Of a DNA stretch of 64,000 nt, positions 29,593-41,150 are shown one piece after another. Position numbers and translations under genes: made by a program. The DNA comes from Sipunculus nudus (taxonomy: Eukaryota > Annelida > Sipuncula > Golfingiida > Sipunculidae). The stretch spans positions 51,469,676-51,533,675 of the forward strand of contig CM049316.1 in NCBI GenBank assembly GCA_026874595.1, in the 5' to 3' direction. The first letter of the stretch is position 1, and each line of letters begins with the position of its first letter. The notes under the pieces are model-generated. The model was not told the DNA's origin. It did no database searches and saw only the letters and a list, made by a program, of their open reading frames with translations.

Positions 29593-32500
29593 TTTAAATA
29601 TGCTTTCTAATGATGTATAGTTTATATATGATATTGCCGACAAAGGGTGTTTTACAGACCAGTTTATTATTCAAAACTTCCACTTTTCAAGATTTATATT
29701 AATGTCGTAGTTTAGGGGGCGGTAGCGCAAAAACGGTGCGTTGTACACCTAATCGGACGGGGTTTAATCAATTGCATTTTTAATGTGCTTTCCAATGATG
29801 TATAGTTTATATTTGATTTTGCCGTCGAAGGGTGTTGTACAGACCAGTTCATTATTCAAAACTACACCATTTTTTCAAGATTTATATTAAAGTCGTATTT
29901 TAGTGGGCGGTAGCGCAAAAACGGTGCGTTGTACACCTGATCGGACGGGGTTTAATCGATAGCATTTTAAATGTGCTTTCCAATGATGTATAGTTAATAT
30001 ATGATTTTGCCGTCGAAGGGTGTTGTACAGACCAGTTCATTATTCAAAACTACACCATTTTTCAAGATTAATATTAACGTCGTATTTTAGTGGGCGGTTG
30101 CGAAAAAACGGTGCGTTGTACATCTAATCGGACGGGGTTTAATCAATAGAATTTCAAATGTGCTTTCCAATGATGTATAGTTTATATTTGTTTATGCCGT
30201 CGAATTGTGTTGTACAGCCCCAGTTCATTATTCAAAACTATACCATTTTTCAAGATTTATATTAATGTCGTATTTTAGTGGGCGGTAGCGCAAAAACGGT
30301 GCGTTGTACACCTAATCGGACGCGGTTTAATCGATTGCATTTTAAATGTGCTTTCCAATGATGTATAGTTAATATATGATTTTGCCGTCGAAGGGTGTTG
30401 TTCAGACCAGTTCATTATTCAAAACTACACCATTTTTTCAAGATTTATATTAATGTCGTATTTCAGTGGGCGGTAGCGCAAAAACGGTGCGTTGTACACC
30501 TAATCGGACGCGGTTAAATCGATAGCGTTTTAAATGTGCTTTCCAATGATGTATAGTTAATATATGATTTTGCCGTCGAAGGGTGTTGTACCGCCCCAGT
30601 TCATTATTCAAAACTACACCATTTTTCAAGATTTATATCAATGTCGTATTTTAGTGGGCAGTAGTGCAAAAACGGTGCTTTGTACACCTGATCGGACGCG
30701 GTTTAATCAATAGCATTTTAAATGTGCTTTCCAACGATGTATAGTTTATATATGAATTTGCCGTCGAAGGGTGTTGTACAGACCAGTTCATTATTCAAAA
30801 CTACACCATATTTCAAGATTTATATTAAAGTCGTATTTTAGTGGGCGGTAGCGCAAAAACGGTTCGTTGTAAACCTAATCGGACGGGGTTTAATTAATAG
30901 CATTTTAAATGTGCTTTCCAATGATGTATAGTTAATATATGATTTTGCCGTCGAAGGGTGTTGTACCGCCCCAGTTCATTATTCAAAACTACACCATTTT
31001 TCAAGATTTATATCAATGTCGTATTTTAGTGGGCGGTAGCGCAAAAACGGTGCATTGTACACCTGATCGGACGCGGTTTAATCAATAGCATTTTAAATGT
31101 GCTTTCGAATGATGTATAGTTTATATTTGTTTTTGCCGTCGAAGGGTGTTGTACAGACCAGTTCATTATTCAAAACTACACCATTTTTCAAGATTTATAT
31201 TATTGTCGTATTTTAGTGGGCGGTAGCGGAAAAACGGTTCGTTGTACACCTGATCTGACCGGGTTTAACCAATAGCATCTTAAATGTGCTTTCCAATGAT
31301 GTATAGTTTATATATAATTTTGCGGTCGAAGGGTGTTGTACCGCCCCAGTTCATTATTCAAAACGACACCATATTTCAAGATTTATATCAATGTCGTATT
31401 TTAGTGGGCAGTAGTGCAAAAACGGTGCGTTGTACACCTGATCGGACGCGGTTTAATCAATAGCATTTTAAATGTGCTTTCCAATGATGTATAGTTAATA
31501 TATGATTTTGCCGTCGAAGGGTGTTGTACAGACCAGTTCATTATTCAAAACTACACCATTTTTCAAGATTTATATGAATGTCGTATTTTAGTGGGCGGTT
31601 GCGAAAAGACGGTGCGATGTAAACCTGATCGGGCGCGGTTTAATAGATAGCATTTTAAATATGCTTTCTAATGATGTATAGTTTATATATGATATTGCCG
31701 ACAAAGGGTGTTTTACAGACCAGTTTATTATTCAAAACTTCCACTTTTCAAGATTTATATTAATGTCGTAGTTTAGGGGGCGGTAGCGCAAAAACGGTGC
31801 GTTGTACACCTAATCGGACGGGGTTTAATCAATTGCATTTTTAATGTGCTTTCCAATGATGTATAGTTTATATTTGATTTTGCCGTCGAAGGGTGTTGTA
31901 CAGACCAGTTCATTATTCAAAACTACACCATTTTTTCAAGATTTATATTAAAGTCGTATTTTAGTGGGCGGTAGCGCAAAAACGGTGCGTTGTACACCTG
32001 ATCGGACGGGGTTTAATCGATAGCATTTTAAATGTGCTTTCCAATGATGTATAGTTAATATATGATTTTGCCGTCGAAGGGTGTTGTACAGACCAGTTCA
32101 TTATTCAAAACTACACCATTTTTCAAGATTAATATTAATGTCGTATTTTAGTGGGCGGTTGCGAAAAAACGGTGCGTTGTACATCTAATCGGACGGGGTT
32201 TAATCAATAGAATTTCAAATGTGCTTTCCAATGATGTATAGTTTATATTTGTTTATGCCGTCGAATTGTGTTGTACAGCCCCAGTTCATTATTCAAAACT
32301 ATACCATTTTTCAAGATTTATATTAATGTCGTATTTTAGTGGGCGGTAGCGCAAAAACGGTGCGTTGTACACCTAATCGGACGCGGTTTAATCGATTGCA
32401 TTTTAAATGTGCTTTCCAATGATGTATAGTTAATATATGATTTTGCCGTCGAAGGGTGTTGTTCAGACCAGTTCATTATTCAAAACTACACCATTTTTTC

Positions 32501-33010
32501 AAGATTTATATTAATGTCGTATTTCAGTGGGCGGTAGCGCAAAAACGGTGCGTTGTACACCTAATCGGACGCGGTTAAATCGATAGCGTTTTAAATGTGC
32601 TTTCCAATGATGTATAGTTAATATATGATTTTGCCGTCGAAGGGTGTTGTACCGCCCCAGTTCATTATTCAAAACTACACCATTTTTCAAGATTTATATC
32701 AATGTCGTATTTTAGTGGGCAGTAGTGCAAAAACGGTGCTTTGTACACCTGATCGGACGCGGTTTAATCAATAGCATTTTAAATGTGCTTTCCAACGATG
32801 TATAGTTTATATATGAATTTGCCGTCGAAGGGTGTTGTACAGACCAGTTCATTATTCAAAACTACACCATATTTCAAGATTTATATTAAAGTCGTATTTT
32901 AGTGGGCGGTAGCGCAAAAACGGTTCGTTGTAAACCTAATCGGACGGGGTTTAATTAATAGCATTTTAAATGTGCTTTCCAATGATGTATAGTTAATATA
33001 TGATTTTGCC
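28890..33010. repeat. 11-monomer higher-order repeat, two tandem copies (2061 bp)
   Basis: TTCGAATG at 29043 and 31104, ACATCTAATCGG near 30120 and 32181, and GAAAAGACGG at 29542 and 31603 are all about 2061 bp apart (11 monomers). The copies diverge at about 33,010, where CAGTTCATTATTC is replaced by CAGTTCTTTATTC. The block overlaps the end of the 5062-bp duplication, giving a third layer of nesting. Confidence 0.88.
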
Positions 33011-33440
33011 GTCGAAGGGTGTTGTACCGCCCCAGTTCTTTATTCAAAACTACACCATTTTTCAAGATTTATATTAATGTCGTATTTTAGTGGGCGGTAG
33101 CGCAAGAACGGTGCGTTGTACAGTACCTGATCGGACGGGGTTTAATCAATAGCATTTTAAATGTGCTTTCCATGCAATGATGTATAAATTATTTATGATT
33201 TTGCCATCGAAGGGTGTTGTACCGCCCCAGTTCATTATTCAAAACTACACCATTTTTCAAGATTTATATTAATGACGTATTTTAGTGGGCGGTAGCGCAA
33301 AAACGATACGTTGTACACCTGATCGGACGCGGTTTAATAGATAGCATTTTAAATATGCTTTCTAATGATGTATAGTTTATATATGATATTGCCGACGAAG
33401 GGTGTTTTACAGACCAGTTTATTATTCAAAACTTCCACTT

Positions 33441-34566
33441 TTCAAGATTTGTATTAATGTCGTAGTTTAGTGGGCGGTAGCGCAAAAACGGTGCGTTGTA
33501 CACCTGATCGGACGGGGTTTAATCAATAGCATTTTTAATGTGCTTTCCAATGATGTATAGTTTATATTTCATTTTGCCGTCGAAGGGTGTTGTACAGACC
33601 AGTTCATTATTCAAAACTACACCATTTTTTCAAGATTTATATTAAAGTCGTATTTTAGTGGGCGGTAGCGCAAAAACGGTGCGTTGTACACCTGATCGGA
33701 CGGGGTTTAATCGATAGTATTTTAAATGTGCTTTCCAATGATGTATAGTTACTATTTGATTTTGCCGTCGAAGGGTGTTGTACAGACCAGTTCATTATTC
33801 AAAACTACACCATTTTTCAAGATTAATATTAATGTCGTATTTTAGTGGGCGGTTGCGAAAAAACGGTGCGTTGTACACCTAATCGGACGGGGTTTAATCA
33901 ATAGACTTTCAAATGTGCTTTCCAATGATGTATAGTTTATATTTGTTTATGCCGTCGAAGGGTGTTGTACAGCCCCAGTTCATTATTCAAAACTATACCA
34001 TTTTTCAAGATTTGTATTAATGTCGTAGTTTAGTGGGCGGTAGCGCAAAAACGGTGCGTTGTACACCTGATCGGACGGGGTTTAATCAATAGCATTTTTA
34101 ATGTGCTTTCCAATGATGTATAGTTTATATTTCATTTTGCCGTCGAAGGGTGTTGTACAGACCAGTTCATTATTCAAAACTACACCATTTTTTCAAGATT
34201 TATATTAAAGTCGTATTTTAGTGGGCGGTAGCGCAAAAACGGTGCGTTGTACACCTGATCGGACGGGGTTTAATCGATAGTATTTTAAATGTGCTTTCCA
34301 ATGATGTATAGTTACTATTTGATTTTGCCGTCGAAGGGTGTTGTACAGACCAGTTCATTATTCAAAACTACACCATTTTTCAAGATTAATATTAATGTCG
34401 TATTTTAGTGGGCGGTTGCGAAAAAACGGTGCGTTGTACACCTAATCGGACGGGGTTTAATCAATAGACTTTCAAATGTGCTTTCCAATGATGTATAGTT
34501 TATATTTGTTTATGCCGTCGAAGGGTGTTGTACAGCCCCAGTTCATTATTCAAAACTATACCATTT
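33441..34566. repeat. 3-monomer tandem duplication in the satellite (563 bp)
   Basis: TTCAAGATTTGTATTAATG at 33441 and 34004, TTCATTTTGCCG at 33568 and 34131, and GTTACTATTTG at 33748 and 34311 are each 563 bp apart, or three monomers. This is the smallest higher-order duplication that I found in the array. Confidence 0.88.
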
Positions 34567-37500
34567 TTCAAGATTTATATTAATGTCGTATTTTAGTGGG
34601 CGGTAGCGCAAAAACGGTGCTTTGTACACCTGATCGGACGCTGTTTAATCGATAGCATTTTAAATGTGCTTTCCAATGATGTATAGTTAATATATGATTT
34701 TGCCGTCGAAGGGTGTTGTACCGCCCCAGTTCATTATTCAAAACTACACCATTTTTCAAGATTTATATCAATGTCGTATTTTAGTGGGCAGTAGTGCAAA
34801 AACGGTGCGTTGTACACCTGATTGGACGCGGTTTAATCAATAGCATTTGAAATGTGCTTTCCAATGATGTATAGTTTAAATATGAATTTGCCGTCGAAGG
34901 GTGTTGTACAGACCAGTTCATTATTCAAAACTGCACCATATTTCAAGATTTATATTAAAGTCGTATTTTAGTGGGCGGTTGCGCAAAAACGGTTCGTTGT
35001 ACACCTAATCGGACGGGGTTTAATCAACAGCATTTTAAATGTGCTTTCTAATGATGTATAGTTAATATATGATTTTGCCGTCGAAGGGTGTTGTACAGAC
35101 CAGTTCATTATTCAAAACTACACCATTTTTCAAGATTTATATCAATGTCGTATTTTAGTGGGCAGTAGTGCAAAAACGGTGCGTTGTACACCTGATCGGA
35201 CGGGGTTTAATCAATAGCATTTTAAATGTGCTTTCCAATGATGTATAGTTTATATTTGTTTTTGCCGTCGAAGGGTGTTGTACAGACCAGTTCATTATTC
35301 AAAACTACACCATGTTTCAAGATTTATATTAATGTCGCATTTTAGTGGGCGGTAGCGCAAACACGCTGCTTTGTACACCTGATCGGACGCGGTTTAATCG
35401 ATAGCATTTTAAATGTGATTTCTAATGATGTATAGTTTATATATGATTTTGCCGTCGAAGGGTGTTGTACAGACCAGTTCATTATTCAAAACTACACCAT
35501 TTTTCAAGATTTATATCAATGTCGTTTTTTAGTGGGCAGTAGTGCAAAAACGGTGCGTTGTACACCTGATCGGACGCTGTTTAATCAATAGCATTTTAAA
35601 TCTGCTTTCCAATGATGTATAGTTAATATATGATTTTGCCGTCGAAGGGTGTTGTACCGCCCCAGTTCATTATTCAAAACTACATCATTTTTCAAGATTT
35701 ATATCAATGTCGTATTTTAGTGGGCAGTAGTGCAAAAACGGTTCGTTGTACACCTGATCGGACGGGGTTTAATCAATAGCATTTTAAATGTGCTTTCCAA
35801 TGATGTATAGTTTATATTTGTTTTTGCCGTCGAAGGGTGTTGTACAGACCAGTTCATTATTCAAAACTACACCATTTTTCAAGATTTATATTGTCGTATT
35901 TTAGTGGGCGGTAGCGGAAAAACGGTTCGTTGTACACCTGATCTGACCGGGTTTAACCAATAGCATCTTAAATGTGCTTTCCAATGATGTATAGTTTATA
36001 TATAATTTTGCGGTCGAAGGGTGTTGTACCGCCCCAGTTCATTATTCAAAACTACACCATTTTTCAAGATTTATATCAATGTCGTATTTTAGTGGGCAGT
36101 AGTGCAAAAACGGTGCGTTGTACACCTGATCGGACGCGGTTTAATCAATAGCATTTTAAATGTGCTTTCCAATGATGTATAGTTAATATATGATTTTGCC
36201 GTCGAAGGGTGTTGTACAGACCAGTTCATTATTCAAAACTACACCATTTTTCAAGATTAATATTAATGTCGTATTTTAGTGGGCGGTTGCGAAAAAACGG
36301 TGCGTTGTAAACCTGATCGGACGCGGTTTAATCAATAGCATTTTAAATGTGCTTTCCAATGATGTATAGTTAATATATGATTTTGCCGTCGAAGGGTGTT
36401 GTACAGACCAGTTTATTATTCAAAACTTCCACTTTTCAAGATTTATATTAATGTCGTAGTTTAGGGGGCGGTAGCGCAAAAACGGTGCGTTGTACACCTA
36501 ATCGGACGGGGTTTAATCAATTGCATTTTTAATGTGCTTTCCAATGATGTATAGTTTATATTTGATTTTGCCGTCGAAGGGTGTTGTACAGACCAGTTCA
36601 TTATTCAAAACTACACCATTTTTTCAAGATTTATATTAAAGTCGTATTTTAGTGGGCGGTAGCGCAAAAACGGTGCGTTGTACACCTGATCGGACGGGGT
36701 TTAATCGATAGCATTTTAAATGTGCTTTCCAATGATGTATAGTTAATATATGATTTTGCCGTCGAAGGGTGTTGTACAGACCAGTTCATTATTCAAAACT
36801 ACACCATTTTTCAAGATTAATATTAATGTCGTATTTTAGTGGGCGGTTGCGAAAAAACGGGGCGTTGTACACCTAATCGGACGGGGTTTAATCAATAGAA
36901 TTTCAAATGTGCTTTCCAATGATGTATAGTTTATATTTGTTTATGCCGTCGAATTGTGTTGTACAGCCCCAGTTCATTATTCAAAACTATACCATTTTTC
37001 AAGATTTATATTGTCGTATTTTAGTGGGCGGTAGCGCAAAAACGGTGCGTTGTACACCTAATCGGACGCGGTTTAATCGATAGCATTTTAAATGTGCTTT
37101 CCAATGATGTATAGTTAATATATGATTTTGCCGTCGAAGGGTGTTGTACCGCCCCAGTTCATTATTCAAAACTACACCATTTTTTCAAGATTTATATTAA
37201 TGTCGTATTTTAGTGGGCGGTAGCGCAAAAACGGTGCGTTGTACACCTAATCGGACGCGGTTAAATCGATAGCATTTTAAATGTGCTTTCCAATGATGTA
37301 TAGTTTATATTTGATTTTGCCGTCGAAGGGTGTTGTACAGCCCCAGTTCATTATTCAAAACTACACCATTTTTCAAGATTTATATCAATGTCGTATTTTA
37401 GTGGGCAGTAGTGCAAAAACGGTGCGTTGTACACCTGATCGGACGCTGTTTAATCGATAGCATTTTAAATGTGCTTTCCAATGATGTATAGTTAATATAA

Positions 37501-37902
37501 GATTTTGCCGTCGAAGGGTGTTGTACCGCCCCAGTTCATTATTCAAAACTACACCATTTTTCAAGATTTATATCAATGTCGTATTTTAGTGGGCAGTAGT
37601 GCAAAAACGGTGCGTTGTACACCTGATCGGACGCGGTTTAATCAATAGCATTTTAAATGTGCTTTCCAACGATGTATAGTTTATATATGAATTTGCCGTC
37701 GAAGGGTGTTGTACAGACCAGTTCATTATTCAAAACTACACCATATTTCAAGATTTATATTAAAGTCGTATTTTAGTGGGCGGTAGCGCAAAAACGGTTC
37801 GTTGTAAACCTAATCGGACGGGGTTTAATCAATAGCATTTTAAATGTGCTTTCCAATGATGTATAGTTAATATATGATTTTGCCGTCGAAGGGTGTTGTA
37901 CC

Positions 37903-38670
37903 GTTTAGTGTGACAAACTGAAAATTTACAGTGATTTGATACTTTCTATTTCAGTTAGCAGTATATGAAAATGTTAATTTCATGCATGACAGAGACTACA
38001 GTAAAAATAAAAAAGATAAAATTACAAATATATATTATGATATTTTCTTTAAAATTTAAAAAGTATATTTAAACTAAAAAATATATGATATATAATTATA
38101 TATATATATAAATATACATAAATACAATTATATATGTTTATATATTTCCACCACAGCTTGCACAAGTGGTTCATGATAAGCACACACAAATATATTTATA
38201 TAAGTAGAATTAGAGATTCATGATGAAAATGATATATCATTTGTATGTTATAAACATGATTTAGTCAATAAACAATTTATTGCATTAAAATATATTTGTT
38301 CTAAAAAATTATGCAATCAGGTTAAACTATGCAAAAATATTAGAAAAATATGATTTCATACAAACGAAAAATTGATCCTGGAGCAATTTCAACAATCTGA
38401 AATAGCCAAACTTGGGCGGGTTTGGCTTTGTTTATAGTTATACTTCAACCTTTCTATAAGGCACGTCCTGTTCTAAAAACTTAATCCAAAACTGGCAAAA
38501 GTTGGGATAAAATGGTCAACAGTACGTGCAAATTTAGAGTGATTAATATTTATTCTATTATTCGACACATTTGCAGATATTTGGTATCTGCAATAAACCT
38601 GATTGTTCTTTGCAAACCCTACATATGAAAAATATAATAATAAACAATCAAAAGTCGGGTGTATCTAAAA
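37903..38670. other. AT-rich satellite flank, no gene
   Basis: The satellite stops just after GTGTTGTACCG, and unrelated very AT-rich sequence follows, including a TA microsatellite around 38,094-38,111 and many short A and T runs. There is no open frame of useful length, RNA gene or recognisable transposon. Confidence 0.75.
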
Positions 38671-38914
38671 CCCGGAGATCTCCGGCCGGAGATCAAAATA
38701 AACCCGGAGATCGCGATATCTTATTAATAAGGCAGCAATAAGTATTAAACGTTCCCCTTGATATTTCTAAATGACATCCGCATCGAATATGATACTTAAT
38801 TTGCAAGTGCACAAAGTATTTATTCAGTTATCCACGGAAACCTCACCCGGAGACGACCAGGAGATCGTCCTGGCAAGATGGCGGTCTCCGGACGATCTCC
38901 GGGTCGTCAACAGG
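38671..38914. repeat. GGAGATC palindrome cluster
   Basis: This GC-rich island in AT-rich DNA is built from GGAGATC and its complement. GATCTCCGGCCGGAGATC (38677-38694) is a perfect 18-bp palindrome, overlapped by the 14-bp palindrome CCGGAGATCTCCGG (38672-38685). A second group has GGAGATCGTCC (38860-38870) inverted as GGACGATCTCC (38890-38900), and CCCGGAGA (38846-38853) inverted as TCTCCGGG (38896-38903). Two short open frames cross the second group, but neither resembles a protein I know. It may be a remnant of a fold-back element; I cannot name a family. Confidence 0.6.
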
Positions 38915-39813
38915 GGATTTATTGTAAAATTCTTAATTGCCATATTAGGTTGTCACTTCAATATGTATTTTTCTTGGAAATTATTGAAAAATATAAACTT
39001 TTAAGTAAATTTTCTACAAAAAACAGGTGGACAGCAGTTAGTGAAACGGACTATAGACGATCCTGAGCCCAGGTGACAGCTTCCCTGACCACAGCTGTGA
39101 GTCAAAACGCCAGGATGCCGCTTCTTGCCAGATGTGAATCCACAAAATGACTAGTACACGCAAATGACAGAAAATGGGTTCTTATTCCCTTAATAAAAAC
39201 TATTTTGCCTTGTTGTTGTTATGTTGTCAGAAAGAAGCCTGTATTTAACGTCAGTAATGAAAGGTACGTCAGGCAACACGCATCGTTTTACTTTTACCGG
39301 GTGCTCGCGGTAACCAGCTTATGCGCATGCGCACTGACTTAAAGGTGGGGTATCTTTCGAAGCAATACACAGCAGCTTTAAGGGGTTCAGAATAATTATG
39401 CGGTCGAGGCCCCCTTTTCATATATTAAAGTGTAAAAATTATGAACATTATTTTTACGTGGTTTAATTACGTTGCACTTTACAATAAAATAACTCTATAG
39501 CCTAAGGTTACCGAATATACCTTGGTTTTATCGATGGAGAATCATATTACCCGTTCAGGTATAAATTTTTTTCGGTTTAACAAGTAATACCCTTAAAATT
39601 GAAAAAGCAACTTTGGCTGGCCCACTAGTAAGCGGTCCAGTCATTGATTTCATTGGTTCGTATCGCTTTTCGACGTGCATGTTCTTGTGAGTGTATCATG
39701 ATTAATAGTTCTTTTGTAAACCATTTATTTTTACGTGATTTAATGCAACGTTGGAGCACAAGGATGTTATTATATGACATACTTTAAAAAATTCATAGCG
39801 CCATAATTCCATA
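38915..39813. other. Intergenic, no gene recognised
   Basis: Mixed-composition sequence without a convincing coding frame, RNA gene or transposon. The only site worth noting is the 12-bp palindrome TGCGCATGCGCA at 39322-39333, listed separately. Confidence 0.5.
39322..39333. promoter_or_regulatory. NRF-1-like palindrome TGCGCATGCGCA
   Basis: The 12-bp perfect palindrome matches the known consensus of nuclear respiratory factor 1 sites (YGCGCAYGCGCR). It sits in a locally GC-richer stretch, but no gene start is visible nearby, so any promoter role is speculative. Confidence 0.25.
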
Positions 39814-40215
39814 GCTTACGGAGCCCTGTTAGGGACATGAGTAAAAAAATATTTATCTCATGCGCACGACTTATTAAGTTGTGCGCACAACTTATTATTA
39901 TATGCGCACAACTTATTCTTCTGTGCGCATGACTTATTAATTTGTGCGCACGACTTATTTTTTTGTGCGCACAACTTACTATTTCGTGCGCACGACTTAT
40001 TATTTTGTGCACACGACTTCTTTTTTTGTGCGCACAACTTACTATTTCGTGCGCACGACTAATTATTTTGTGCGCACGAGTTATTATTTTGTGCGCACGA
40101 CTTATTATTTTGTGCGCACGAGTTATTATTTTGTGCGTACGAGTTAATAAGTGTTGTAAACGAGGCATTATGTCAATTTTGTCCGTCAAGGCACAGGCGC
40201 ATATGGCTCCATCTC
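39814..40215 (+). repeat. Dispersed element with 21-bp GTGCGCAC minisatellite, copy A
   Basis: The element starts with TTACGGAGCCCTGTTAGGGA, then CATGAGTAAAAAAATA. It continues as about 13 imperfect 21-bp units of the form GTGCGCACgACTTATTATTTT and ends with a unique tail containing CCGTCAAGGCACAGGCGCATA. The 8-bp core GTGCGCAC is itself palindromic. Head, array and tail all recur in reverse orientation at 44,555-44,893, and head plus array again at 45,656-45,793, so this is a dispersed element and not just a local minisatellite. Because 21 is a multiple of 3, long open frames appear on both strands; I regard these as artefacts of the repeat. Confidence 0.85.
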
Positions 40216-40301
40216 ACCTATAAGTTGTAAACATAGGTCTGGAACAATACTATACTTGTATACATCGAGTGGGGGAATTCCTGTCACTATTTAATATATA
40301 C

Positions 40302-40309
40302 ACACACAC

Positions 40310-40350
<41 letters not shown>

Positions 40351-40353
40351 AGA
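40302..40353. repeat. Self-complementary CA/TA/TG microsatellite
   Basis: A CA run passes into a TA run and then a long TG run ending GAGAG. The CA and TG halves are complementary and can fold into a hairpin. The 61-aa minus-strand frame across it encodes a Thr-His/Tyr-Ile repeat and is not a gene. Confidence 0.9.
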
Positions 40354-41132
40354 GACAAAGTCAAAATACACAGCAAAATTATCTTGCTGTTCCTCGCAGG
40401 TTTGTTTAAATATATATTGCTAAGATAATAATTATTGTCCCGGAGTTCTATAGTAGATAGCTGACACGTCAATATGTTTCATGTTTCAAGGCCAGCCACA
40501 GTTACAGTAGCTGGCCATTCAGTTACCAGCATTAAGTTTGAGGGCCACGACCGGCCGTCTGTTATGAGCATAACGGTATGCTGTAAAAGAATTGGTCATA
40601 CAGACAGACAGACAGACATCTTTTATATATGACCATGCATGTGAGGTCATGGAGACATAAATACCTCAATGGAAATAGCTCATGAGAAGTGTTTATAAGT
40701 TTAATCAGATCATGCGATGTGTTTATGATATTGATATCAAAACTTGTAGAATGTTACATTTTGTATCGATGGTGTAAATCATGATTTCGGAGCAAAACGA
40801 ACAGGGATAAATAGCCAAACTTGTGCAAATTAGACATCATTATAAGCGATTGTAGTGATGAAAGTTCCAGTCTAATGGACATTTTATCTGATAACATGCA
40901 GAAATGATATCAAAGTGACTTAATTTAACATGTGAAAACAGATCTTACCAAAAGTGAAGAATTAATAAATAGCCCTGAGAAACGGTGTCATGTTCAAGGT
41001 CTCATAAAAATTCAGGGCCAGATATTTAACATTTTCATTCTTTATCACACAGACTAAATGTAACTTTGTTTTACTTGTAAAACTAGGTCATGGGAGTATT
41101 AATTGTATCCCCAGACAAAGTCGGGATAGTAT
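40354..41132. other. Intergenic, no gene recognised
   Basis: Apart from a short ACAG tetranucleotide run near 40,600-40,618, nothing repeats and no coding frame, RNA gene or transposon is recognised. Confidence 0.5.
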
Positions 41133-41150
41133 GGCCGCCGCCGCCGCCGC
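41133..41150. repeat. CCG trinucleotide run
   Basis: About five GCC units, GC-rich in an AT-rich setting, just before the degenerate tandem repeat that follows. No open frame uses it. Confidence 0.8.

Larger units (their letters stand above)
1..37902. repeat. Satellite array, ~188-bp monomer, ~202 copies
   Basis: The whole segment is head-to-tail copies of a monomer of 187-188 bp. The anchor GCCGTCGAAGG recurs at 12, 200 (as GCGGTCGAAGG), 388, 575, 762, 950, 1135 and 1323, and the last copy starts at 37882, which averages 187.5 bp over about 202 intervals. Each monomer carries GTGTTGTACAG, CAAAACTACACC, TTTTAGTGGGCGG, CAAAAACGGTGCG and CTTTCCAATGATGTATAG. Variants include a 185-bp form with CTTCCACTTTTC and a slightly longer form with ACAGTACCTG. 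No other DNA interrupts it and no frame stays open for 60 codons, so it is non-coding. The family is not one I recognise. Length and structure suit a centromeric, pericentromeric or subtelomeric satellite, but nothing here decides which. Confidence 0.98.

Noticed and set aside
1-37902. CENP-B box in the satellite monomer
   Set aside because: Checked the TTCG-containing variants (GGTTCGTTGTACACC, CTTTCGAATG); none fits NTTCGNNNNANNCGGGN, so no support for a CENP-B site.
1-37902. CRISPR array
   Set aside because: Repeats are directly adjacent 188-bp monomers without unique spacers, in evident eukaryotic DNA.
38771-39066. Two overlapping short frames with PGDDQEIVLARWRSPDD
   Set aside because: They cross the GGAGATC palindrome cluster, which explains the charged repeats; no known domain or splice context.
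39289-39310. 5S rRNA-like ACCGGGTGCT
   Set aside because: Only ten bases resemble the 3' end of 5S rRNA; no internal promoter or other 5S sequence nearby.
39770-40223. Long open frames (139 aa minus, 93 and 67 aa plus) over the first 21-bp minisatellite
   Set aside because: The 21-bp period is a multiple of three, so stop-free frames arise on both strands at once. The proteins are pure short-period repeats with no domain.
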